DNA from: Legionellales bacterium RIFCSPHIGHO2_12_FULL_37_14
GTDB lineage: Bacteria > Pseudomonadota > Gammaproteobacteria > Legionellales > Legionellaceae
Assembly (NCBI GenBank): GCA_001804735.1
Contig: MHBC01000009.1
Coordinates: forward strand, 1 to 36,078
Direction: 5' to 3'
Length of the DNA: 36,078 nucleotides
How positions within the stretch are numbered: the stretch's first letter is position 1; each line of letters begins with the position of its first letter. The notes beneath the pieces were generated by a model. That model saw nothing but the letters and a program-made list of their open reading frames with translations, did not search any database and had not been told where the DNA came from. Below, one piece after another: positions 1 to 7,714 of the stretch. The translations under genes and the position numbers were made by a program.

Positions 1-76
1 CGGAAAGCCGTGTGCGGGAAAACCGCATGCACGGTTTGATGAGGGGAGGCAGGCGAAAGCCTGTTTCCTACTCTAC
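1..76 (+). mobile_element. Group II intron 3' end (domains V and VI), partial at left edge
   Basis: The first 40 bases fold as group II intron domain V: AGCCGTG (5-11) pairs with CACGGTT (32-38), including the AGC catalytic triad. An inner stem TGCGG/CCGCA is closed by a GAAAA-like loop. Bases about 44-74 fold as domain VI: a G-rich strand ending GGCAGGC, a GAAA loop, then GCCTGTTTCC with a candidate branch-point A in CCTACTC. The 3' splice site is placed near 76 (CTCTAC). The rest of the intron, with any reverse transcriptase, lies outside the window. The exact 3' boundary is inferred. Confidence 0.8.
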
Positions 77-156
77 CCATAATTACCCATTAGGATGCTA
101 TGGTGGTTAGGATTACTTAACCTTTATAGTAAATTCAAGACTGGTATTAAGTTTTT

Positions 157-232
157 ATGAACCGCCGTATATGGATCCGTACGTACGGTGGTGTGGAAGC
201 CGAATTTGGGAGACTGGATTCGGCTATCCGAT
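157..232 (+). mobile_element. Second, different group II intron 3' end (domains V-VI)
   Basis: ACCGCCGTA (160-168) pairs with TACGGTGGT (184-192), with an inner stem around the ATGGATCCGTA segment. This is the 34-nt domain V shape with a CGC-type triad, as found in group IIC-like introns. It is followed by a domain VI hairpin, GCCGAAT (199-205) with ATTCGGC (218-224), and a candidate branch A at 226. It differs in sequence from the intron end at 1-76. Only about 80 bases lie between the two ends, so this intron is either a remnant or was invaded by the first. The 3' end near 232 is approximate. Confidence 0.65.
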
Positions 233-263
233 CCTTTCACAAAGGGGAGTAGCTACTGGGACA

Positions 264-1382
264 TTATTTCAATGCATGTTGCCTTATAAAATAAGCCACA
301 GCCGGATCCAGAACGCGATAATAGCCACTGTTATCTTGATAAATCATATCTAATTTACGTAAATCAGTAACACATTTGTTGATGCTGGAAGGCGTTAATC
401 CAACCTGTGTTGAAAATTCTTGCCCTTGAAAAAAATGGGTTGGTTGGAACGCCAAAGCTGTAAGTACTTTTCGACGATTTAAGGTCAGTTGAGCGAGATC
501 TTGACTTATCCAATCCCGTTGTTGCGTTACATAATCATTCCAAGTGTTTCTGACATCACCCAATGATGGAGATTGCTCACCACGCCAGAGACGGCGACAA
601 AGGGCATTGACATAATAGGGGTGGCTTTCAGATAAGAGAATAATCTCCTGAATAACATCATTTTCTAGGGGCATCGACCATTTGCTTTCTGACATTTTAT
701 TGAGGAAAAGGTGATAACATTGAGCATCGATACGTTCAATCGTCATTAAATCACATAGATGATAAAGCGGTCTTGATTTGTCACTGAACATTTCATTTAA
801 TAAATGGTGCTTACTACCACAAAAAATATAACTGACATTCTGACTGCGCTCAACTGCATGACGTATAGCCGCTTCGATGGCGTGGTTTTCTTTCAATTCT
901 CCAATTTGCTGAAACTCATCGAAAACAATAACACAGGATTCTTGTGCTTTGATGGCAAATTGGTCAAGCGCCAATAATAATTCGGATATACTTTTTTCTG
1001 TTGTTTGCTTGGTGTTGATTTCCAATTTTTGACCTAATAAACTAAATGTTAGTTTTGGATTGAGTGTTGAAATTGATTCAATTAGTTTAAGACAAGCCGC
1101 TTTTGTGTTGGGTAATAAGGTGCTGATAATTGCTGAGATGCCTTCGGTGATGGTTCTTGTTACTTCGGCGTGGGTGAGCACAAAGAAAAAATCAATACAA
1201 ACACCTGGAAATGCATTCTCTTTTAATACTTGTGTCACCAAGCTTGTTTTGCCATATCGTCTTGGCGCTACTAAAACGACATGTTCATGCATTTCGATAC
1301 TGTTTTTCAATGCAAAGCGCTCTTTATCGCGGTTACAAAATGAGCGTTCCGTTGCTATGCCTTGCGGAAAATAGCGATTCAT
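264..1382 (-). CDS. AAA-type predicted ATPase with C-terminal winged-helix region
   Basis: This 372-aa protein belongs to the stand-alone predicted ATPases of the archaeal-ATPase/ORC1-like group (COG1672 style). A Walker A motif, APRRYGKTSL, lies near residues 39-48 and a Walker B motif, VIVFDEFQQ, lies mid-protein. A sensor-like FCGSKHHLL follows. The last ~90 residues contain a winged-helix pattern (LNRRKVLTALAF, then TPSSINKCVTDLRKLDMI, then YRVLDP). Such proteins are often found near mobile elements and their role is mostly unknown. The ATG at 1382 has a good ribosome site (AGAGAGGA). The gene points toward the intron ends and has an operator-like palindrome upstream. The family call is firm; the biological role is not. 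Confidence 0.8.
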   Translation of the reverse strand: MNRYFPQGIATERSFCNRDKERFALKNSIEMHEHVVLVAPRRYGKTSLVTQVLKENAFPGVCIDFFFVLTHAEVTRTITEGISAIISTLLPNTKAACLKLIESISTLNPKLTFSLLGQKLEINTKQTTEKSISELLLALDQFAIKAQESCVIVFDEFQQIGELKENHAIEAAIRHAVERSQNVSYIFCGSKHHLLNEMFSDKSRPLYHLCDLMTIERIDAQCYHLFLNKMSESKWSMPLENDVIQEIILLSESHPYYVNALCRRLWRGEQSPSLGDVRNTWNDYVTQQRDWISQDLAQLTLNRRKVLTALAFQPTHFFQGQEFSTQVGLTPSSINKCVTDLRKLDMIYQDNSGYYRVLDPAVAYFIRQHALK

Positions 1383-1408
1383 GTAAATCCTCTCTTTGGA
1401 TGATGATG

Positions 1409-1447
1409 TGTATCATACTAATTGTATCACATAGTTGGTGTGATACA
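1409..1447 (-). promoter_or_regulatory. Operator-like inverted repeat upstream of the ATPase gene
   Basis: TGTATCAC (1423-1430) and GTGATACA (1440-1447) form perfect 8-bp inverted arms around a 9-bp centre. A third half-site, TGTATCAT, lies at 1409-1416. The cluster sits 27-65 bp upstream of the ATPase start codon, where a promoter is expected. This is the arrangement of a dimeric repressor site. The regulator is unknown and could be the ATPase itself through its winged helix, but that is inference. Confidence 0.5.
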
Positions 1448-1599
1448 GTTAGTGTTTTGAAGATTTATAGATGACTGCGAAGCGTAGACAGGGAGTAAGT
1501 AGGCCGTAAAAGGATTGAACCAGTTTTGCCTCGAAAACCCGAATAAATCGTGGGAGCCGGAATAAGTACTGGCTTATCCCTGTGAGATGTGCACAAGAG

Positions 1600-4500
1600 T
1601 CAGAGTGAAAGCGAGGAGCTGGACATCGAACCTATAAGTTTAACAAAAGTATTTTTTTCATCCTCGCTTAAGCCGTCTGTTACCGCCTTGTTATCTTTTA
1701 CTGCTCGCCAAATTATTGCGCGCTTTTCTTGCGATAATTGCATTGTGTTCAATTTAAATAGGTTGCGAAGCTCATTAGCATTTAGAACGAGAGTATTTAA
1801 GCGATCTTCTACTGACTGCCAAACCTTCTCCCTTTGCTGTTCTGAGAATCCTGAATTTTCTATTGATAATAGCAAATTAAGTGCGTATCCAGAAGTAATT
1901 ATTGCGCTTAAATCAGTAGCTTCAAAAATAATATCATACATAGACTGTGGTAATACGCGTTTTCCATTTAAAAAATTCCATAAATCCATTGCATTTTTAA
2001 TGATCGTTTGTTTTGCTTCCATAGCAACAGTTAAAATTAAGTCACGCTGTCGTGTTGATAAACGAGGTTCACCTAACTCACATAAATCCAATAGGCTATT
2101 GCCACTCAGTAGAGATTTTAGATTTACCTCTTGGAGAATGAAAGTCCGTTCCTCACTGGGTAATTGAGTTGTGTTAAGCTTAAATATGCGAACAAGATCA
2201 TATTTATTTTCAATAACAGTATTTAAACGGCTTTGTAAAGCTTTTAAAACCTGTTTGCGTTGTGTATCTGATACTCTTGGACATTTAAAGAGGGTAACTA
2301 GATTATGTGTATTTAGAATAAAGGTGCTTAACCTATCTTCAACGGCTGCATAAATGAAGTTCCAGGGCAAATTTAAGCTGTCCATATTGTATAATAAATG
2401 GAAGAATTGCTCACTATTATGAATTAAGCGCTTTAAGTTATTTTTTGCGAAGTTCCACACATCACTCCGTTGTGCTGGGGATAGACGTTGCACTTCAAGG
2501 ATATCGATTAACTGATTGCTATTAGTAATTAGTGTATTTAATTTTACTTTAATGGTTTGCCAGATGCTATTAAATTGCTCTTCTGATACTTGCGAAGTAT
2601 TCAAACACAGTAGTTCAACAAGTTCTAGACCGTCGTTATTAATCACATCGCTGATATTCAGTTTGCTTAAGATCATATTCCGGTGTTCGAATGGTAATGT
2701 TATTTCATCTAATTGGAACAGCCAAAAAAATTGTTGCTCGTTTTTAATAACATCTTGTAGGTTTATGGCTTGCAAAATTAAAGCTTTTTGCTGGTTTGAT
2801 AAGTATTTAAGCTGCAAAATATGATTAAGCTCTATGGCAGTGGGAATTAGGGTAGGTAGATCTATCGATAGCAAAATAGTAGAGCGTTGCTTTTCTGATA
2901 ATTTGTTTAAATCTAGCCTAAATAGGGCTCCCATTTCTTCAAGATCTTTGATGAGAGTTTTTAAATTGGTACGCTCTAGAATAATGTCACGCTGCGCTTC
3001 TGATAGGTGATTATTGTCGAGTGTAAATAAAGTACTTAGGGATAATTTAGTTCTAAGGATGAGGTTTAGATGGTTTTCAATGGCATTAAAAATAGCATCC
3101 CGCTCTTGTTTTGTTTGGGCACAATTGAATAACGCGTTAAGTAAATTATCAAAGTTATAAAACAAATTTGATATAGCAACTGTTTTTTGCTGGGCTCGAC
3201 AACATGGAATGTCCCATGTTAGCGCCATGACTAGCAGATTAGTCAATAAATAGTCGGGATAGTTTTCAACAAATTTTTGCTCATTGTGTGTTGTGTGACT
3301 TTGTTTTTGGGCGATCAGCCAGGTAATTGTTTCCAATAATACCGTTTTATATGGTAGGGTCCATGCCTCTTCAGCATCTTGCTGATAATAAGTGAATAAT
3401 CCATGTAAAAGGATGCGATTAATTTCATAAGGTGTGATTTCAACTATTGCCCCAGTATCTTGTGCTGTTAGTACTTTAGCAATAAAGCTCTTAAGGACTC
3501 TATCTGATAGCTTAAACGATTTTTTTTGTAAGAGTTGTTTTAAGTAATCAATTTGTGCATCCTGTTGCCTATAATTCAAAAATTGATGCACATTCATCAT
3601 TGCAAAGAAATTACAAACCAATTCATAGGGGATTAGGTTCTCTAGTGTTTTTTTTGTTTCCACAAATCGTGAGTATGCGGTTTGAAGATCTGTCCTTTGG
3701 TGCTTAAATATCTCTACTACTAAAGAAGAACCATCAAGTGATCCTGCTAGTTTTTTGCTAAGTTCTAAGAGTTGCTTAAAGGAAAATTCTAACTGTACTT
3801 TTAGGCTTTCTAAAGCTTTGCTAGAATTATCCTCTTCTTCAATTAAAGTAGACATGGTGTGATGCTTCTTAACTGACTGATATAACATTTCTGCTTCAAT
3901 AAAATACTGCAGCATAGGTTCTAGTTTTTCAAAAGATTTAATATTAGGGTTTTTAAGTAGTGCAATCAGCTTTTCGCGAGCAGCATTGCGCGCGTTACAA
4001 TATGAGCTAGGTTCGTCATCTTTAACTGTACGCAATATTTGCATAACGCATGGTACTATTGGACTAAGATCATTAGGAGGGTCTAAATCATCAATGGCGG
4101 CAACCGCTTGGCTAATTGTAACAGCAACGTTTTCTGGCGATAAACCATAGTGCTCACTTATTTCTTCAAGGTGGGCACTAATTTTCTCTATTGATTCCTT
4201 GCTCTTAAGCTTTTTCATTAATACTTTCATAGGTTGATTATCATCATCATGTCCTGTTGCATATAATGCCCAATTACGCATCAGTCCAACACGCAGGGGT
4301 TCAGGCCATTTTTTCATCATAGAACTTAAATACGCTGAAAGCTTGCTAACGATAAAGTCAGTAATATTTTCGATCAATAAAATAGGTTTATAGGTTCCGT
4401 CTTTTTGAACCTCTGGGTATACTCCATTGAGCAAATTAAGCAAATCGTGTTGGCGACCAGCAGTGCATTTGCGATCAGCCGATAGGTTTTTTAAACAGTT

Positions 4501-5094
4501 AAACAATGAGAGCATACGTGAGTTATGCTCTGAAACTAATCTGGTTTCTAAAGTTTCATTTGGCTGCAAATTAGCTTCTATCATAAAATGGTAACGCTGC
4601 TTAAGAAGTACATCTTCTCCATGTAATGCTGAACATACCAATCCTAGGGTTTCACCTAAACTTGCATCCACTATTGTTTTTTTGCCATCGACATAGAAGC
4701 CATTTTTTGTCCATTGATCACAGCCTGAGTTAATCATGTTAATCATTTCAGAAAAAACCGCATTTCTTGCTGTTGGATCATTGAAAGGAGATTCTGTTTG
4801 GTGGTGCTCAATATAGTCAACGAAAGCGACAATGCTGGAAATATAAGGAGAGGTAGTGACTGGTTGGCCTTCAATAAAAGAGCTGTTGATATTAGTGATT
4901 TTTGCATTTAAAAAGGCACATAAATACTCTTTATCGTCCTTAGTTAATCGTTCCTCATTAGTGTTAGGTGTAGTATTAGAAGTATTTTGTGACTCTACTG
5001 TAGGTCCTGCATCGCCTAACTCATTACGCAGCAAGAGTATCAACCACCCAGCAGACGCCTGGGCGGCAGGGTTGTGGGTGTCATAATCTGGCAT
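1600..5094 (-). CDS. Giant protein with ~14 tandem 35-residue helical repeats, unknown function, effector-like
   Basis: I recognise no family. The 1164-aa protein has no clear signal peptide. It begins MPDYDTHNPAAQ with a short hydrophobic helix, then a polar N/T-rich linker, then a long helical region. From about residue 646 to 1140 it is built of repeats of 33-38 (mostly 35) residues following the pattern N-x3-L-x2-LF-x-L-x4-LS-x2-QR-x2-IL-x3-V-x3-L-x-TLI. I counted about 14, for example LFTLDNNHLSEAQRDIIL and LFKLNTMQLSQEKRAIIW. Two helices per unit suggest an alpha-solenoid. The C-terminus is serine-rich (MSSSSLSL). I chose the ATG at 5094: it has an AGGA ribosome site, and a promoter at 5141-5169 overlaps the alternative TTG start at 5169. 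Large repeat proteins of unknown fold are typical Dot/Icm effector candidates in Legionellales, which is inference here. Confidence 0.75.
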   Translation of the reverse strand: MPDYDTHNPAAQASAGWLILLLRNELGDAGPTVESQNTSNTTPNTNEERLTKDDKEYLCAFLNAKITNINSSFIEGQPVTTSPYISSIVAFVDYIEHHQTESPFNDPTARNAVFSEMINMINSGCDQWTKNGFYVDGKKTIVDASLGETLGLVCSALHGEDVLLKQRYHFMIEANLQPNETLETRLVSEHNSRMLSLFNCLKNLSADRKCTAGRQHDLLNLLNGVYPEVQKDGTYKPILLIENITDFIVSKLSAYLSSMMKKWPEPLRVGLMRNWALYATGHDDDNQPMKVLMKKLKSKESIEKISAHLEEISEHYGLSPENVAVTISQAVAAIDDLDPPNDLSPIVPCVMQILRTVKDDEPSSYCNARNAAREKLIALLKNPNIKSFEKLEPMLQYFIEAEMLYQSVKKHHTMSTLIEEEDNSSKALESLKVQLEFSFKQLLELSKKLAGSLDGSSLVVEIFKHQRTDLQTAYSRFVETKKTLENLIPYELVCNFFAMMNVHQFLNYRQQDAQIDYLKQLLQKKSFKLSDRVLKSFIAKVLTAQDTGAIVEITPYEINRILLHGLFTYYQQDAEEAWTLPYKTVLLETITWLIAQKQSHTTHNEQKFVENYPDYLLTNLLVMALTWDIPCCRAQQKTVAISNLFYNFDNLLNALFNCAQTKQERDAIFNAIENHLNLILRTKLSLSTLFTLDNNHLSEAQRDIILERTNLKTLIKDLEEMGALFRLDLNKLSEKQRSTILLSIDLPTLIPTAIELNHILQLKYLSNQQKALILQAINLQDVIKNEQQFFWLFQLDEITLPFEHRNMILSKLNISDVINNDGLELVELLCLNTSQVSEEQFNSIWQTIKVKLNTLITNSNQLIDILEVQRLSPAQRSDVWNFAKNNLKRLIHNSEQFFHLLYNMDSLNLPWNFIYAAVEDRLSTFILNTHNLVTLFKCPRVSDTQRKQVLKALQSRLNTVIENKYDLVRIFKLNTTQLPSEERTFILQEVNLKSLLSGNSLLDLCELGEPRLSTRQRDLILTVAMEAKQTIIKNAMDLWNFLNGKRVLPQSMYDIIFEATDLSAIITSGYALNLLLSIENSGFSEQQREKVWQSVEDRLNTLVLNANELRNLFKLNTMQLSQEKRAIIWRAVKDNKAVTDGLSEDEKNTFVKLIGSMSSSSLSL

Positions 5095-5140
5095 ATAAAT
5101 ATTTCCTGTAATGGCTAATATTAAGCAAAAAAAGATCATT

Positions 5141-5169
5141 ATTGTAAATGAATAAAGCAAAAAAATCAA
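5141..5169 (-). promoter_or_regulatory. Sigma70-type promoter of the repeat-protein gene
   Basis: On the minus strand, TTGATT (5169-5164) and TACAAT (5146-5141) are separated by 17 bp. The start codon at 5094 follows about 47 bases after the -10 box. The overlap with an upstream TTG codon rules that codon out as the main start if this promoter is used. Confidence 0.55.
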
Positions 5170-5292
5170 TTCAAATACACTGAAACAGAGCCATTTTTTA
5201 CTTGACTCTTATCTCCCCCTGGTACGTTATGTACTATAATTGTAATTAGTTAGTACAGAAAGTTAAAAAAATGGTAGCAAACGGAGGCAATT

Positions 5293-5412
5293 ATGCCAGA
5301 TCCATCATCGTTAGCTGAATTAACAAAGTTATTAAAACAGGACTTACGAAAAACCCCATTTTTCGGGTTGTTAGATCAAGCAACTAGAAGAAATATCTTG
5401 CTTTTCACATAG
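5293..5412 (+). pseudogene. Small ORF cut by the IS element (MPDPSSLAELTKLL...)
   Basis: An ATG at 5293 with a strong GGAGG ribosome site (5283-5287) starts a reading frame that enters the IS after 14 codons and stops inside it at 5410. If the IS and one TTAAA copy are removed, the frame continues to a TAA at 6610-6612, giving a 43-aa product. The first residues (MPD, then a short hydrophobic helix) resemble the start of the divergent 1164-aa repeat protein. The ORF could therefore be the stump of a related gene or a short peptide gene. No function is recognised. A good -10 (TATAAT, 5235-5240) lies upstream. Confidence 0.45.
5337..5354 (+). repeat. IS left terminal inverted repeat
   Basis: CAGGACTTACGAAAAAC (5338-5354), preceded by one A, is the exact reverse complement of the right end at 6502-6519. 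Confidence 0.9.
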
Positions 5413-5513
5413 CCTATAGATCATTTTCATTTTGAATAAATTGGGATACTTTGTGACATTATTTTGTCATCAGGTGAACAATCATAGCCCGCCCGAAAAA
5501 ACCATTTAGCCAA

Positions 5514-6512
5514 TTGGATTATTGCCAATATTTATTGAGCAGTCAGGTAAATTATACGCTCACAAACTATGCTGAGCATGTTACTGGCGTCAGCCATGAT
5601 TTGGTTAAGTTATATTTAGAAACGGAGCGTTTAAGCGGCAAAGGGGTATGGTCTCAGGTAAAAACTGATATTGTACCCAGTAAGAATGGGTATGTTGTTT
5701 TTGATGATACTGTGCTTGATAAAAATCATTCTCGTCGTATTGAGTCAGTACGCTGGCAGTACAGTGGGAATGCTCATGGTATTATTCGAGGAATAGGGCT
5801 TGTTAATTGCATTTATATTAATCCAGAGACCCAACAATTTTGGATTATCGATTTTCGTATTTTTGACCCGGCACAGGATGGTAAAGGAAAGGTCGATCAT
5901 GTCAAAGATATGTTAACCAACCTTATTTCTCATAAAGGCCTTCCCTTTAAGACGGTTTTGATGGATACCTGGTATGCAACAGCACCATTGATGCTATTCA
6001 TTAATGACCATAAAAAAATATTTTACTGCCCAATGAGAAAAAATCGTTTGGTAAAGTCTATGGATACCCATGGCCAATACCTCCCTGCACGTGAATTGCA
6101 GTGGACACCAGATGAAATAAGTCTTGGAAAAAAGATTCGATTGAAAGGAATGCCTGAGCATTTAGCTATGAAAATGTTCTCTGTTGCTGTTTCTCCTAAC
6201 AGGACAGATTATGTGGTCACCAATGACACAGCACAACAGTGCGCGGATGACACAAAGAAGATTTGTGCTATCAGATGGTATGTTGAGCAGTTTCATCGTG
6301 AAATTAAGCAGTTAACTGGAGTCGATAAGTGTCAGTGCCGAAAACAGAGGATTCAACGCAATCATATCGCTTGCGCCATCCATGTTTGGGTGCTGTTGAA
6401 AAAACTAGCATATAAAACAGGGCGTACAGTTTATCAAATCAAGAAAAATCTCTTGAAAAATTACCTCGTCAATGAACTACGCGAGCCATCAGTAAGAATG
6501 AGTTTTTCGTAA
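5514..6512 (+). CDS. IS701/IS4-like DDE transposase
   Basis: This protein of about 332 aa cuts and joins the ends of the IS. The catalytic triad is visible as D64 or D65 (VVFDDTVLDK), D151 (LMDTWYAT) and E257 (WYVEQFHREIKQ), in the spacing of the DDE superfamily. The N-terminal YCQYLLSSQVNYT is typical of IS701-like proteins. The first usable start is a TTG at 5514. The frame is open for about 12 codons upstream and encodes RPKKPFSQL, which also looks native, so translation probably begins at a non-AUG codon slightly earlier, or the native ATG has been lost. The coding frame ends only a few bases before the right terminal repeat, typical of a compact IS. It may be functional. Confidence 0.85.
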   Translation: MDYCQYLLSSQVNYTLTNYAEHVTGVSHDLVKLYLETERLSGKGVWSQVKTDIVPSKNGYVVFDDTVLDKNHSRRIESVRWQYSGNAHGIIRGIGLVNCIYINPETQQFWIIDFRIFDPAQDGKGKVDHVKDMLTNLISHKGLPFKTVLMDTWYATAPLMLFINDHKKIFYCPMRKNRLVKSMDTHGQYLPARELQWTPDEISLGKKIRLKGMPEHLAMKMFSVAVSPNRTDYVVTNDTAQQCADDTKKICAIRWYVEQFHREIKQLTGVDKCQCRKQRIQRNHIACAIHVWVLLKKLAYKTGRTVYQIKKNLLKNYLVNELREPSVRMSFS

Positions 6513-6519
6513 GTCCTGT
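6502..6519 (-). repeat. IS right terminal inverted repeat
   Basis: GTTTTTCGTAAGTCCTG (6502-6518) plus one T is the mirror of the left end. TTAAA follows at 6520-6524. Confidence 0.9.
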
Positions 6520-6646
6520 TTAAATCACATCCTACCACACAATCTACGAGTAATGACGAACAATTTTGTCCTGAAAATCCAAACAACAGTTGCTTTAAAT
6601 CTTGAATCGTAACTATTAAACTCTTTGTTCACATCAATTTACCTCT

Positions 6647-7498
6647 TCATCTATCTTCTGATAGGGATTCCTCAGCCAGTTTAATGAACTGGTTGGGGGA
6701 CTTAAAATCAATCAATAGAATTTTTTTATTGATTTTATCTACCATAAAATCTGCGCAAGACTTTACAAGTACTTTTATATCATCCCAATATTCATTTTCT
6801 ATACCGATGTATATTGATTTAGCCCGTCTCATCACAGGCTGATACACATTTGGTAAATGGTTCAATACCCAATCTGCCGCAGCAGGTTTAGATCTTATTG
6901 CATTTGTTTCCAACGTACTTAAGATCCGTGCTAAAGTAAGAAGGACGTTTCGAGTGTCATGCTCAAGATCAAGCGCAAATCTATTTAAATCATGAAGCAT
7001 GGCTCTGATAAAATCATGATACGGTACATGTGGCAGTAGCTGTTCAGGCGCTAATCCAAATAATGTTTGGCTCTTTAATAAAACTTGAGTGATGATTAGC
7101 GCCAAATCAGGCATCTCGTCAGATTCCCATGGTTCAATCATGCCTTTTTCAAAAGATTCGCGTAACCAATCACCATATTGAAAATCAAAGTGAGGAGGAT
7201 ATTGCCAAGGATTAATCATTGCTTTCTGAACAAGAGTCATTTCAATAGGTCTCTTTGAGCTTTTCATGTAAATGCCCGAGATTTGGAGAAAACCAGTCAT
7301 TAGTCTGGCTTTTTCTGCAGCGGTTGTTATGCGAGCAGCAACAACAAATAAATCAATGTCACTATATTTTTGTAAGCCGCCTACAAGAGATGAACCGTAA
7401 AGATAAACCCCTAAAAGATCAGAGCCAAAAACCATGTTCAATAACTCTAGGCTTTCTTTGAGTTGCTGCTGCATTTCATGGCTATAAATAGTTGTCAT
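6647..7498 (-). CDS. Aminoglycoside nucleotidyltransferase, ANT(3'')/AadA-like
   Basis: This 283-aa protein has the fold of streptomycin/spectinomycin adenylyltransferases, which transfer AMP from ATP to a drug hydroxyl. The nucleotidyltransferase signature is present as YGSSLVGGLQKYSDIDLF (G35-S36, D47, D49). The C-terminal helical domain carries RNVLLTLARILSTLETN and AADWVLNHLP, which match the RNVVLTLAR and AADWA motifs of AadA. Length is close to the family's usual ~260 aa, with a longer C-terminal tail. No attC site or integron feature is visible, so it looks chromosomal rather than a cassette. No clear ribosome site precedes the ATG at 7498. Substrate is inferred from family; a housekeeping nucleotidyltransferase is possible. 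Confidence 0.8.
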   Translation of the reverse strand: MTTIYSHEMQQQLKESLELLNMVFGSDLLGVYLYGSSLVGGLQKYSDIDLFVVAARITTAAEKARLMTGFLQISGIYMKSSKRPIEMTLVQKAMINPWQYPPHFDFQYGDWLRESFEKGMIEPWESDEMPDLALIITQVLLKSQTLFGLAPEQLLPHVPYHDFIRAMLHDLNRFALDLEHDTRNVLLTLARILSTLETNAIRSKPAAADWVLNHLPNVYQPVMRRAKSIYIGIENEYWDDIKVLVKSCADFMVDKINKKILLIDFKSPNQFIKLAEESLSEDR

Positions 7499-7714
7499 GG
7501 GAGTAACAGCTCAGGAGTAATACAGTTTAACTGCACAATCACCGTCATCTATTATTTTTTTTGAATAAAATTTGCTAAATGATAACATGAAAAAACTCTT
7601 ATTACATCGACCCCAGTTATGAGTTTTACTCAAAATTACAACTTGGAAGTATTAAAATGTTGGCAATGTGTTCTTAATAAAAACCATAACTTGGGTAAGA
7701 TAAAGACTTACCGA

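Larger units (their letters stand above)
5337..6519 (+). mobile_element. Complete insertion sequence, IS701/IS4-like
   Basis: A perfect 17-bp terminal inverted repeat, CAGGACTTACGAAAAAC, lies at 5338-5354, with its reverse complement at 6502-6518. Complementarity extends one or more A/T bases outward. If the element runs 5337-6519 it is flanked by TTAAA on both sides (5332-5336 and 6520-6524), a probable 5-bp target duplication. It holds one DDE transposase gene. Intact ends and a near-intact gene suggest recent insertion. The family name rests on the transposase. Confidence 0.85.

Noticed and set aside
171-353. 60-aa ORF starting MDPYVRWCG
   Set aside because: It translates domain V of a group II intron; such ORFs are frequent annotation artefacts.
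1465-1598. Further group II intron remnant in the gap before the ATPase operator
   Set aside because: Some segments look intron-like and there is a weak AGCCGG/CTGGCT hairpin, but no domain could be folded convincingly.
5095-5169. TTG start at 5169 giving the repeat protein a 25-residue hydrophobic leader
   Set aside because: The TTG overlaps the -35 box of a good promoter, and the ATG at 5094 has its own AGGA site. The leader is probably an artefact of AT-rich intergenic DNA.
5202-5240. TTGACT and TATAAT as a promoter for the small ORF
   Set aside because: The spacing is 27 bp, far too long. Only the -10 is plausible.
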